The notes under the pieces: generated by a model | The model's database searches: none | Told to the model about the DNA's origin: nothing | The model's input: only the letters and a program-made list of their open reading frames with translations | In this document: positions 8,672-16,747 of the stretch, piece after piece | How positions within the stretch are numbered: position 1 is the stretch's first letter | How the letters are laid out: every line of letters starts with the position of its first letter | Position numbers and translations under genes: made by a program | Assembly: GCA_029261135.1 (NCBI GenBank) | Contig: JAJDBX010000057.1 | Span: 1 to 64,000 of the forward strand | Direction: 5' to 3' | Length of the DNA: 64,000 bases | Source: Nitrospirota bacterium | GTDB taxonomy: Bacteria > Nitrospirota > Nitrospiria > SBBL01 > JAADHI01

Positions 8672-9307
8672 CTAAGGCCTAATACCACTTACCCTCCGGA
8701 GCGGAGAAGGCTTCAATGCTCCGGGTCTGCGCAGCATCTTGTCCACTTCACCCCCGTGCGTTTCTTTTTCGATAATCATTCGACCTGCGTAGTCCTCCAA
8801 TAAGACAGAACGCCCTTACACCAACCCTATTGATCCGGCACGAATTAGTTTCTATGCTGCATATTTGACGAGAGGGTCTTGAAAACAGGATGTCATTCTT
8901 TCTGGAGATTGCTCAAGCATCGTCATATACGTATTGTGGCCTCACCTAAATAAAATCAAGACTAAAATATGCCGAATCTATAATAGCTCACAATGAGTCT
9001 AAAGTACCTCGCCTTCGTGGCCCAAGGATTCCCGCAGGATTTCGCCAATAACGTGCTGTTGGGTCTCCAACAAGGGGCCAATCGCCAAAGAGGAATGTCC
9101 GCCTAAATGTGCAATAAGTTCTCCCGCCTCTTGGGCATGAGCAAGAGATCCTGTCGCCTGTTCCCGTATCCAGGAAATGATAGGAATCCGATTATAACGG
9201 TAGACCATAAGAGTATAGTGGGTATGACACACCGCTCCTGCAAGTTCGGATTCTAAAATCCGGTTCAGTTTTTCGGTTGCTACACTTTTGTTCGGTGAGT
9301 TGACCTG
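8672..9307 (-). pseudogene. Ferritin-like (bacterioferritin/Dps-type) protein, decayed
   Basis: Two segments of one ferritin-like protein are readable. The N-terminal half reads KLNRILESELAGAVCHTHYT, then a helix with RYNRIPIISWIREQ and GGHSSLAIGPLLETQQHVIG (8999-9290; the track lists only part of it). The C-terminal part reads SVLLEDYAGRMIIEKE followed by HGGEVDKMLRRPG (about 8690-8800). The Glu and His residues of the diiron four-helix bundle are recognisable. Between the segments the frame is lost over about 180 bp, and one stop (GTG TAA GGG) sits where Glu is expected. No proper start codon remains. An intact version would store or detoxify iron; this copy cannot. Confidence 0.7.
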
Positions 9308-9640
9308 TGGAAACGATAGACTAAAGAGAGTTCTCCTTGTCGGTGTGTGTGTGACCAGAAAGAATAACCCGCTTGGTCGTAACCCCTTGGGTTCAGTGAA
9401 TCGTGTGGAGTTGCAACAAAGATCGTTCCAATCAAGTCTGTCTACCTTAAGACAGTCCGTCGCACGGTCTTGCGAAAAGGGTTTGAAGGGGGGGCCACAT
9501 GGAGTTGTAGTGAGTTTGGCCGCAACAGCTAAGAGTCGAGTTTAAAGCGCCTCGAATGAAAAGGAGAAGTCTTTGGAACGATCGCCTGCCATGCTGAAGC
9601 CGGATGCTTCGTGGTCTCAAGGGTTCGGATTTTTTAATAA
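9308..9640. other. Intergenic stretch, no gene recognised
   Basis: The plus-strand ORF 9288-9545 covers part of this stretch but overlaps the ferritin-like remnant in antisense, lacks a ribosome binding site and has no family pattern. I see no gene here. The end of the stretch leads into the promoter of the cold-shock gene. Confidence 0.4.
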
Positions 9641-9642
9641 AA

Positions 9643-9672
9643 TTGACATTTTAAGAGCCATTGTGGTATAAA
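9643..9672 (+). promoter_or_regulatory. Sigma70-type promoter of the first cold-shock gene
   Basis: TTGACA (9643-9648) and TATAAA (9667-9672) are separated by 18 bp. The predicted start site lies about 138 nt before the coding region, giving a long leader as in known cspA-type genes. Confidence 0.75.
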
Positions 9673-9697
9673 AATCTAGGTTCAAATTAAGAAAGCG

Positions 9698-9753
9698 GTA
9701 AGAAAAATTTAGTTGCTGTAGCCCTCTCCATTTTACTACAGATTTTTTCTTAC
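9698..9753 (+). promoter_or_regulatory. Structured 5' leader hairpin of the cold-shock mRNA
   Basis: The leader folds into nested perfect stems. GTAAGAAAAAT (9698-9708) pairs with ATTTTTTCTTAC (9742-9753), and inside it CTGTAG (9716-9721) pairs with CTACAG (9736-9741). It lies well upstream of the ribosome binding site. In E. coli cspA, temperature-dependent leader folding controls translation; a similar role here is an inference. Confidence 0.6.
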
Positions 9754-9816
9754 TAATTTATTAAGTTTGGGCATTTTGTCAGCGGATTGCTGATCACATA
9801 ACAGGAGAAATAAACA

Positions 9817-10020
9817 TTGAGTACAGGAACAGTAAAATGGTTTAACGGCAGCAAAGGTTTTGGATTTATCACACCTGAAGATGGGGATGATGTATTCGTC
9901 CACTTTTCAGCTATTGCCGGTGACGGCTACAAATCCCTCGAAGAGGGCGATGAAGTCGAATTCGAAATCACCCAAGGCCAGAAAGGCCCGCAAGCCGAAA
10001 ACGTCACTAAAGTTTCCTAA
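9817..10020 (+). CDS. Cold-shock domain protein (CspA family), TTG start
   Basis: The 67-residue protein is a single cold-shock domain, the usual length for CspA. Both RNA-binding motifs are present: KGFGFI (RNP1) and VFVHF (RNP2), preceded by GTVKWFN. It should bind single-stranded nucleic acid and melt RNA secondary structure. The start is a TTG behind AACAGGAG with correct spacing; no ATG or GTG is available in frame before the domain. It has its own promoter, a structured leader and a terminator, so it is monocistronic. A second cold-shock gene is at 16334-16534. Confidence 0.93.
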   Translation: MSTGTVKWFNGSKGFGFITPEDGDDVFVHFSAIAGDGYKSLEEGDEVEFEITQGQKGPQAENVTKVS

Positions 10021-10046
10021 CAAAGGATTTTATTGAATTGAAATTG

Positions 10047-10079
10047 CCCTGCCGGAATGATTTTCCGGTGGGTTTTTTT
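10047..10079 (+). terminator. Rho-independent terminator of the cold-shock gene
   Basis: A GC-rich hairpin (CCCTGCCGGAA with TTCCGGTGGG) is followed by seven Ts, 26 bp after the stop codon. Confidence 0.85.
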
Positions 10080-10277
10080 GGCTCACGATAGGATAAGTAA
10101 GAAAAGTAGTCCCTTTGTAAAAACCAAGATCTCGAATTAGCATCGACATTACTTCCTCACAAGGTTCCCCTATAAATCGCCGATCACAGGCAAAAACAGA
10201 TTTCATTTGAAAGCTTGCATCGGAAAGAAAAATTCAAAGATCACGCTTTCTGGAAGTAGTTGAGCCGTGAGTTATAC

Positions 10278-10535
10278 TCATTTTTTGAGCATTTTTGGCT
10301 CCTCAAGCCCATTAGCACCCGTCAAGACCCAAATGTCATTTAGAACCCCACGGGCGTTTTCACCCCCGAAAAGAATCATGTGGTTCTGTCCTGGGTCATA
10401 GACAAGGGGGTGATGACTTCTCGGCTGAGGGAGATCTCCAATGGGATGACCCTGTCTCCAAGAGAAGGAAACCTGTACCACTGGCGTTGATCAGAACCCA
10501 GAGATCATTTTGAAAAGTGCATCCCTGTTTTCCAG
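10278..10535 (-). pseudogene. Kelch-repeat protein fragment
   Basis: The minus-strand ORF 10278-10481 contains RSHHPLVYDPGQNHMILFGG followed by NDIWVLTGANG, a classic kelch blade (H-x-x-V-Y-D, then a hydrophobic FGG). Immediately upstream, in a different frame, FQNDLWVLINASGTG is the end of the preceding blade. One frameshift between them and the absence of further blades or a start codon mark it as a remnant of a longer beta-propeller gene. Confidence 0.6.
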
Positions 10536-10587
10536 AGAGACCGTTAGCAAGCCAGAATAGACACATGAACCTTCGCTATATCGGCTT

Positions 10588-11290
10588 ATGCGACCTTGGC
10601 TGGCCTTGGCTGAATTCATGCACTCACTTAAAACGGGTGAGACCGGTGTCGAAAAAGCTTTGGGGATGCCTCTTTTCGATTATCTCACAAAAAACCCGGA
10701 AGAAGCATCGTACTTTAGCGAGGCCATGCTTGAGTTACATGAGGCTGAACCGCCCGCGCCGAGGCGCTTATGATTTTTCAGATATCGCCACCCTGGTCGA
10801 TGTGGGGGGGGGCGCCACAGGGAATATGCTTGCTTCAATTTTAAAGCGCTTTGATGGTCCAAGCGGTTTGTTATTTGATCGGCCACATGTGCTTAGAGAA
10901 GCACATGCATTATTAGAATCACATGGTGTTGCAGCCCGGGCACGTATCGAATCAGGTGATTTCTTTTCGGGCGTCCCGGAGAGTGGCGACGCTTATCTCT
11001 TATCCCACATTATCCATAAGTGGAATGAAGATCACTGCCTGATGATTCTGGGGCATTGTCGAAAAGTGATGCAGCCAAAGGGACGCCTTTTAATTGTTGA
11101 AATGGTATTACCCGCCGGTGACACACCACATCCTGGGAAGCTATTGGATATGACCATGCTCTTGGTGCCAGGCGGGCAAGAGCGAACCGAGACCGAATAT
11201 GTGGATTTGACTGCCAAGGCCGAGTTCCGTCTCAAGCGTGTCGTCTCCACACAGTCTGCCGTGAGTGTGTTAGAGTGCGTTCAGATTTAG
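10588..11290 (+). pseudogene. Family 2 O-methyltransferase remnant, truncated and frameshifted
   Basis: The C-terminal part (frame of track ORF 10517-11290, from about 10760) is a SAM-dependent O-methyltransferase: LVDVGGGATGNMLASIL is the SAM-binding loop, ESGDFF and GDAYLLSHIIHKWNEDHC the core, and RLLIVEMVLP the following strand. The matching upstream helix (FMHSLKTGETGVEKALGMP then FDYLTKNPEEA) is in another frame (ORF 10588-10773). They join near GCCGAGGCGCTTATGATTT by a net one-base shift. The N-terminal dimerisation domain of about 90 residues is missing. It is therefore probably non-functional, and its substrate is unknown. Confidence 0.75.
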
Positions 11291-11409
11291 ACCGAATTCT
11301 ACGTTTCAAAACGCCCTTTATTTTCAGTCCGAATCATAATGTTTGTGTCCTTGCTTCTTAATGGATACATCACCATAAGTGAAGTGCACTCTGCTCTATA
11401 TTTTTAGAT

Positions 11410-11721
11410 TTAAATCCCCCCGACCCAAATCGCCGCCATCATGAGACACAAGCCGGACAAAGTGGTGACCGCCGCAAATTTTCTTTCTTGGCTCATATTC
11501 GCCGTGATTGCTTGGTTCAGCCGATATTGATAATAGGTTACATCTCTCCAGCTTTTGTCTTGCGAGACTTCCTCCACACCCAAATGCAGCAAGATCTTAC
11601 TTTGAATACGCTGCAGAGTCTCCGCTTCACTGAAGCCGCTGCTGATGCAGGCGGGCAAACTGGGGACTGTTGCCTGATACTCCCCACGATCACGCTTTGT
11701 TAGTAGGATTTTAAATTTCAT
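11410..11721 (-). CDS. HicB-like domain protein with a C-terminal membrane segment
   Basis: The 103-residue product starts MKFKILLTKRDRGEYQATVP and continues LPACISSGFSEAETLQRIQ, the partial ribonuclease-H fold of HicB-type antitoxins (UPF0150). A Shine-Dalgarno GGGAGGG precedes the ATG. Unlike typical HicB there is no ribbon-helix-helix at the end. Instead residues 80-103 (KFAAVTTLSGLCLMMAAIWV) form a hydrophobic helix. No hicA-like toxin gene is adjacent. It may be a membrane-tethered orphan with a role other than toxin neutralisation. Confidence 0.6.
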   Translation of the reverse strand: MKFKILLTKRDRGEYQATVPSLPACISSGFSEAETLQRIQSKILLHLGVEEVSQDKSWRDVTYYQYRLNQAITANMSQERKFAAVTTLSGLCLMMAAIWVGGI

Positions 11722-12068
11722 TGGTCTATCCCTCCCGAATATTATCGATTGATCCAGCTCTTTATGCCTATTTTAAATAGCAAAGTTGATGCCAAAAGAG
11801 AGTGTCCTTGTCGGATGAATCCGGTGGGTTATTTTGCCCTATTTACAAATCAAGACCGTATATTGTTTTGGAATTCAAAAAAATCTTTCCAAATTCTGAA
11901 AATGAGAAAGATCGATGCTGAGGTGAGGCTAGTGTGGCCCTTATATTTTCAGGCAGGCCTTTTCTAAAGGGATTCTAACGGAACGATTTTGGATCTATTG
12001 GAAGTACAGTATCGGAAGCGTATGATAATAAAAAATCAAACCAGGTAGAGCTAGCCGGAAGAATACAG
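11722..12068. other. Intergenic stretch, no gene recognised
   Basis: The 72-codon ORF 11749-11967 has no ribosome binding site or domain pattern and looks like chance. The right end should carry the promoter of the metalloprotease gene, but no clear consensus is visible. Confidence 0.35.
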
Positions 12069-13028
12069 TTGAAACCTTTGAATAAAGCAGTCTTCCTTAT
12101 CATGCTTTCTCTCTTTATTTCTTTAAATGCACCTGCATTGGGAAAAAACGAGACAATTTCACACGAAGACATCAGTGTCGAATTTGAGGCCTCCTTAGAG
12201 AAGGCGGCCCAAGAAATCATCGCTATATATCCTGCACTGAAAATGGAGCTCGAAGATCTTTTCAAATGGCCATTGAATTTCAATCCGAAAGTGATTCTCA
12301 CAATCGCCCGGCATGACTTTCAAGGCTTCTCTGACAGTACGCTGGTTTTGGCTTACGCCCAGCCTCAAACACATCTCATCGTGATGGATTATTCAAAAAT
12401 GAAGGACAACCCACTCAGGCTGAGCGCAACCCTGAAACATGAATTGAGCCACCTTTTGCTTCATGATCAGATCGGGATGAAAAACCTGCCAAAATGGCTG
12501 GATGAAGGCTTGTCACAGTGGGCCAGTGGCGGGATGTCCGATATTTTAATGGGTGGAAAAGGTGATGAACTCAAACAGGCCAACCTGCGGGAACGTTGGA
12601 TTCCGCTTTCGTCTATAAAGCAATCCTTTCCAAATGAAGAAAAAAAGCGTTTACTCGCCTACGCTCAATCTAAAAGCATTGTCGAATATATCCACAATAC
12701 GTTTGAGATCAGCGGCATCAGGGCGATATTGGCAGAGCTGAAGGCGGGAGAGGAGATCGATGTGGCCATTCAAAAAGGGATTTCAATTTCAATCGGAGTA
12801 CTTGAAAAAAGATGGCACGCCGACCTCAGTGAAAAAATGACAGGTGTCGCCTTTTTTGGAGACCATCTTGTCTTGATCATCTTCTCAATGGGAGGCCTGA
12901 TGACAGTCTATGGGTTTTTCCGGCTGATGCTTCAAAGAAAAAGATATAGAGAAAAGGAAGAGGAAGAAGAGATCTTAAGGCAACTGTTTGAGGATTTTGA
13001 TCAAAAAAATAACGATTCCTTCGACTAA
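12069..13028 (+). CDS. Membrane-anchored gluzincin metalloprotease (peptidase MA family)
   Basis: The 319-residue protein has an N-terminal signal peptide (VFLIMLSLFISLNAPALG), a catalytic region with the zinc motif HELSH (about residue 130) and the downstream Glu in LPKWLDEGLSQWAS, as in gluzincins of the peptidase MA-like family. Residues 265-290 (HLVLIIFSMGGLMTVYGFF) form a membrane helix followed by a highly charged tail, giving a periplasmic catalytic domain anchored in the inner membrane. The start is a TTG with GGAAG eight bases upstream. It stands alone, and its substrate is unknown. Confidence 0.85.
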   Translation: MKPLNKAVFLIMLSLFISLNAPALGKNETISHEDISVEFEASLEKAAQEIIAIYPALKMELEDLFKWPLNFNPKVILTIARHDFQGFSDSTLVLAYAQPQTHLIVMDYSKMKDNPLRLSATLKHELSHLLLHDQIGMKNLPKWLDEGLSQWASGGMSDILMGGKGDELKQANLRERWIPLSSIKQSFPNEEKKRLLAYAQSKSIVEYIHNTFEISGIRAILAELKAGEEIDVAIQKGISISIGVLEKRWHADLSEKMTGVAFFGDHLVLIIFSMGGLMTVYGFFRLMLQRKRYREKEEEEEILRQLFEDFDQKNNDSFD

Positions 13029-13323
13029 AAGAAGTTCGAGAAGGATATTCCTTCTGGATACTCGAAGAATTTTTTCAGTATCAAAATTAAAAGATAAAAA
13101 ATTTTCACTACAAAGGATCCCTTACTTTTGGATGATAAAGTTGGTGCTCGTAAGTCTGTCCCTGTGGTGGGCCTTTTTTTGAGAGTAAGCTTAAGCGTCA
13201 CGGGAGACAATCGGTAAACTAAAATAGCCACGAACACTGACACAGAGAAACCGCTTTTTAAGTCACATTCTGAGTGAATTTGATAAGACATTGATTGCAG
13301 AAAAAAGGTAGAATTATGAAGAA

Positions 13324-14019
13324 ATGTATTACGCACTCAACAAACAAGCTGTCTTCCCCGATCCGAACGAAGCCGATGAAGATGGTCTCTTGGCCTATGG
13401 TGGCGATTTAAGTCCTGAGCGATTACTCAGGGCCTATTCCGAAGGGATCTTTCCCTGGCCTCACGGTGATGACACCCCCCTGCTTTGGTTTTCTCCCGAT
13501 CCAAGAACAGTACTTTTACCCGAACACATTCATATTGGGCGGTCACTCAAAAAAATTTTAAAAAAACAGCTTTTTGAAGTACACTTGGATACGGCTTTTG
13601 AACAAGTGGTTCATGCTTGTGCAAGTGTGAAAAGAAAAGAGGAAGCCGGCACATGGATTACGGATGAAATAATGGAAGGCTATTGCCGCCTTCACACCTT
13701 AGGTTACGCCCACTCCGCAGAAGCGTGGCAGGACAATGAACTCGTTGGCGGACTCTACGGTGTTTCTTTAGGGGCCGCATTTTTTGGGGAATCGCTCTTT
13801 ACACTTCGAAACAATGCATCCAAAGTGGTGCTTGTCACCTTGCTGTCTCAGCTCCAAAAGTGGCGATTCCATTTTGTAGATTGCCAAATGCGCACAAATC
13901 TGATGGGGCAACTGGGTGCAGTCGATTGGGAGCGGAAGCGTTTCTTGAGTGAATTAAAAAAAGCAATGCGTGTCTCAACACGGCAAGGGATGTGGCAGAT
14001 TGATCCTGAACTCTCGTAG
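13324..14019 (+). CDS. aat: Leucyl/phenylalanyl-tRNA-protein transferase
   Basis: The 231-residue enzyme transfers Leu or Phe from aminoacyl-tRNA to the N-terminus of proteins with basic N-terminal residues, marking them for ClpS/ClpAP degradation (bacterial N-end rule). The signature stretches are present: LLAYGGDLSPERLLRAY, GIFPWP, LLWFSPDPR, and LVGGLYGVSLGAAFFGES. Length matches the family (about 230). The ATG follows AGAATTATGAAGAA with a modest ribosome site. It converges with the LolA-like gene across an 18-bp gap. Confidence 0.95.
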   Translation: MYYALNKQAVFPDPNEADEDGLLAYGGDLSPERLLRAYSEGIFPWPHGDDTPLLWFSPDPRTVLLPEHIHIGRSLKKILKKQLFEVHLDTAFEQVVHACASVKRKEEAGTWITDEIMEGYCRLHTLGYAHSAEAWQDNELVGGLYGVSLGAAFFGESLFTLRNNASKVVLVTLLSQLQKWRFHFVDCQMRTNLMGQLGAVDWERKRFLSELKKAMRVSTRQGMWQIDPELS

Positions 14020-14037
14020 AAAGACCAAAACAGGAAA

Positions 14038-14658
14038 CTATTTCCTGGGTGGCATGCCCCCTGGGGGCATTGAGATCTTTTTATAACCTGAAGGGATTTC
14101 AAATAGGAGGGGATCAAGTTTCTTGACTTTGATATTGGCTAATTGAAGTAATAAGTGTTGATTATTGTTAAAAAATTCCTGGCGAATCGGGGCGTTGTCA
14201 AATTCGATGGCTTCCCAAACAAGTCCGCTTTTCCGCGTGCCATCCTCCTCTTCCCAAGCCAGCTTAAATTTATTGGTCATGATCCCTGCCACAGGCTCTT
14301 TTGCGAGAAAAATTTTCTCGTAATTTCGTTTTTTCTCCCGTGAAACCTCGCCGGGACCTCCTGGGTTACCCAGAGATTCCATATACATTTTTTCATCGGG
14401 CATGAGTGTCCAAAAAATGGGGACTTCTGTATCGCCCCGTGAAATGTTAATGGAACGCCGACCCGCAATGACGACCTCCATTCTCAGTTTCTTTTTTTGA
14501 GAAAAGATGCGCGACGAAAAAATACGCGGGTTTGCGCCAATTTCACCCTGAGAGATGGTGACAAACTGATCGGCGATGTAATCGGCCCAGGCCATCCGGG
14601 GCATCAAAACGAACAGGACAATCAATATTAGGGCGCGGTAAGCCTTACGACGAAGCAT
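14038..14658 (-). CDS. Secreted LolA/DUF4412-like protein
   Basis: The product (206 residues from the second ATG) starts with a clear signal peptide ending in MAWA. The track begins eight codons earlier, but GGAG six bases before the ATG at 14658 supports the shorter form. The mature part is beta-rich and reads ADYIADQFVTISQGEIGA, KKLRMEVVIAGRRSINISR, KMYMESL, then a C-terminal LLFEIPSGYKKI. This layout is typical of outer-membrane lipoprotein-sorting-like (LolA fold) or DUF4412 proteins that bind lipids or modified surface molecules. The exact role is unknown. Confidence 0.65.
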   Translation of the reverse strand: MLRRKAYRALILIVLFVLMPRMAWADYIADQFVTISQGEIGANPRIFSSRIFSQKKKLRMEVVIAGRRSINISRGDTEVPIFWTLMPDEKMYMESLGNPGGPGEVSREKKRNYEKIFLAKEPVAGIMTNKFKLAWEEEDGTRKSGLVWEAIEFDNAPIRQEFFNNNQHLLLQLANIKVKKLDPLLFEIPSGYKKISMPPGGMPPRK

Positions 14659-14809
14659 CCATTTCTCCAAAATGAAGGCCATAATATAGCATTATTACGA
14701 TTCTGACGGCAATCTGAATCCGCTTGATCCAGATCTTCATTTCCGATAAGCTCAATCAGAGCGGTCATAAATATCCCATACAGGGGAATATTAAGGTATC
14801 ATTTAAAAG

Positions 14810-16231
14810 ATGAAAACGCGCAAAACCAAAATTGTAGCCACATTTGGCCCAGCTGTAGATACGCCGGAAATGCTCTCTCGGTTGATTAAAGCGGGAACCA
14901 ATGTCATTCGCCTTAATTTTTCGCATGGCACACAAAAAAAACATGGCGAAACCATCCGCCTGATCCGGAAAATTTCGAAAGAACTCAATCAGCCAGTGGC
15001 CATTCTTCAAGATCTTCAGGGGCCAAAGGTTCGGATTGGCCCCTTAAAAGCAGCATCCTACGTCCTCAAACGCCATGCGGCCTTTAAACTCTTAAAAAAC
15101 CCTATACTAGGCACAGAGACTGCCGCATCGACAGACTACCCCATTTTATATAAAAAAGTGCGGCCCGAGGATCAGATCCTCATTAATGACGGAAAGATTA
15201 TTCTAAAAGTCCTCGAAATCAAACAGGGTGAAATCCACTGCCGCGTTGTTGAAGGCGGCACTTTGGAAGCAAACAAAGGGGTGAATGTACCGGGAAGAGC
15301 ACTGGGTTTTCCGGCTTTAACAGAAAAAGATAAAAAAGATTTGGCATTCGGGCTGTCACAGCAGGTCGACTATATCGCCCTATCAATGGTTCGCACTGCA
15401 GACGATGTGAGGGCCGTCAAGACACTTACAAAAAAGACGGGCCCTTGGACACCCGTCATCGCAAAACTCGAACAAGCGATGGCGATTGAGAATTTGGAAA
15501 GCATCATGGCGGTCGCAGATGGGGTTATGGTGGCGCGAGGAGATCTCGGGGTTGAAATTCCACTGGAAGAGGTGCCGCTTTTACAAAAGAAAATTATTAA
15601 GCTGGCTAATAAAGCGCGTATTCCAGTCATCACGGCGACACAAATGTTGGAATCGATGGTCGCGCATGCACGGCCAACCCGTGCGGAAGTTTCAGATGTG
15701 GCCAACGCGATTTTTGATGGGACAGATGCCCTCATGCTTTCTGGAGAAACGGCTTCGGGGAAGCACCCGATTCGTGCCGTTCAAATGATGTCTCGTATTG
15801 CGTTGTCAGCAGAAAAGGAGCTGTCGGATATTCATCCATCCACTGAAAAAGGCATCCCCGTGCCGGAGGCGATGAGTCAAGCTGCTTGCACTTTAGCCTC
15901 ACAAACGAATGCAAAAGCCATTGTAACCTCAACCCTTTCAGGCGGTTCTGCACTGAGGCTTTCAAAATATCGACCGGAGATCCCTATTTTTGCTTTTACA
16001 CCCAGTCCTGAAGTGGCACGCCGGATGAACTTGTATTGGGGGGTTTCTCCCTTTCTCATGCCGATGCTTAGCCAGAAAGAGGATCTTTTTGTGGCGATGA
16101 TCAAGAAGGTACAAGCAGAAAAACTGGTAAAAAAAGGAGACCTTTTTTTGATGGTCTCTCAATCTCCCCGAAAACAGTCAAAAATGGATGAGTTGCCGCC
16201 GACCGATTTGATTAAGATTCACCAAATGTGA
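14810..16231 (+). CDS. pyk: Pyruvate kinase
   Basis: The 473-residue enzyme (normal length) catalyses phosphoenolpyruvate + ADP to pyruvate + ATP, the last step of glycolysis. The N-terminal TKIVATFGPA, VIRLNFSHGT, ILQDLQGPKVRIG, the active-site VMVARGDLGVEIPLEEVP and PVITATQMLESM are intact, with DGTDALMLSGETASGKHP after them. The C-terminal allosteric domain is present without the extra PEP-utiliser domain seen in some long forms. The gene has its own upstream gap and a bidirectional terminator shared with the second cold-shock gene. Confidence 0.97.
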   Translation: MKTRKTKIVATFGPAVDTPEMLSRLIKAGTNVIRLNFSHGTQKKHGETIRLIRKISKELNQPVAILQDLQGPKVRIGPLKAASYVLKRHAAFKLLKNPILGTETAASTDYPILYKKVRPEDQILINDGKIILKVLEIKQGEIHCRVVEGGTLEANKGVNVPGRALGFPALTEKDKKDLAFGLSQQVDYIALSMVRTADDVRAVKTLTKKTGPWTPVIAKLEQAMAIENLESIMAVADGVMVARGDLGVEIPLEEVPLLQKKIIKLANKARIPVITATQMLESMVAHARPTRAEVSDVANAIFDGTDALMLSGETASGKHPIRAVQMMSRIALSAEKELSDIHPSTEKGIPVPEAMSQAACTLASQTNAKAIVTSTLSGGSALRLSKYRPEIPIFAFTPSPEVARRMNLYWGVSPFLMPMLSQKEDLFVAMIKKVQAEKLVKKGDLFLMVSQSPRKQSKMDELPPTDLIKIHQM

Positions 16232-16265
16232 GGATGCTTCTTCTCACGTGAATCAGGTCTACAGC

Positions 16266-16308
16266 ACAAAAAAAAGCGCCAAGATGAATCCCTTGGGGCT
16301 TTTTTTGT
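16266..16308. terminator. Bidirectional terminator between pyk and the second cold-shock gene
   Basis: ACAAAAAAAAGC and GCTTTTTTTGT flank a CCAAG/CTTGG stem, so the hairpin carries a T-tract in either direction. It lies between the convergent stops. Confidence 0.85.
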
Positions 16309-16333
16309 GACAATATACTATGAAAACTAAAAG

Positions 16334-16534
16334 CTATGCTTTTACAACATTAGCCGCTTGTGGTCCTTTATCGCCAGAACTGACTTCAAATTCAACCTCT
16401 TCACCTTCTTCAAGGGACTTAAAACCTTCTCCTTGAATTGCAGTAAAGTGAACGAAGATCTCATTTCCATCTTCTTGCGTAATAAATCCGTAACCTTTGC
16501 TGGCATTGAACCACTTCACACGACCTTTAAGCAT
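16334..16534 (-). CDS. Second cold-shock domain protein (CspA family)
   Basis: The track lists 94 codons from 16618, but the AGGAGG Shine-Dalgarno and the family length place the start at the internal ATG 16534, giving 66 residues ([18 protein letters not shown]). RNP1 (KGYGFI) and RNP2 (IFVHF) are intact, and the C-terminus [13 protein letters not shown] is typical. It is a nucleic-acid chaperone paralogous to the 9817-10020 gene. The predicted promoter at 16686-16713 leaves a leader of roughly 145 nt, close to the length of the other copy. Confidence 0.93.
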   Translation of the reverse strand: MLKGRVKWFNASKGYGFITQEDGNEIFVHFTAIQGEGFKSLEEGEEVEFEVSSGDKGPQAANVVKA

Positions 16535-16685
16535 TTGTTCACTCCTCCTGTTTACGGGTACGACCCTGAGCTTTCCCCAAGTTTGATCTGAGGGACTAAA
16601 AACTGTGATCTCATACAAACACCAGTCTTAACCAATGACAACACCCATGACGCCATTTCAATCAAGAATACTCCCAAGAAGGAAT

Positions 16686-16713
16686 TTTATAGTATTGGCA
16701 GAAAAAGAGTCAA
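16686..16713 (-). promoter_or_regulatory. Predicted promoter of the second cold-shock gene
   Basis: On the minus strand TTGACT (16708-16713) and TATAAA (16686-16691) are 16 bp apart. The long untranslated leader that follows is characteristic of cold-shock genes. Confidence 0.6.
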
Positions 16714-16747
16714 GCCATTTTCAGTGGATCCAAATCTCGGAAAAAAC

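Noticed and set aside
9288-9545. 85-codon plus-strand ORF
   Set aside because: It has no ribosome site or family pattern and overlaps the ferritin-like remnant in antisense.
11749-11967. 72-codon plus-strand ORF
   Set aside because: No Shine-Dalgarno, no domain, random-looking composition.
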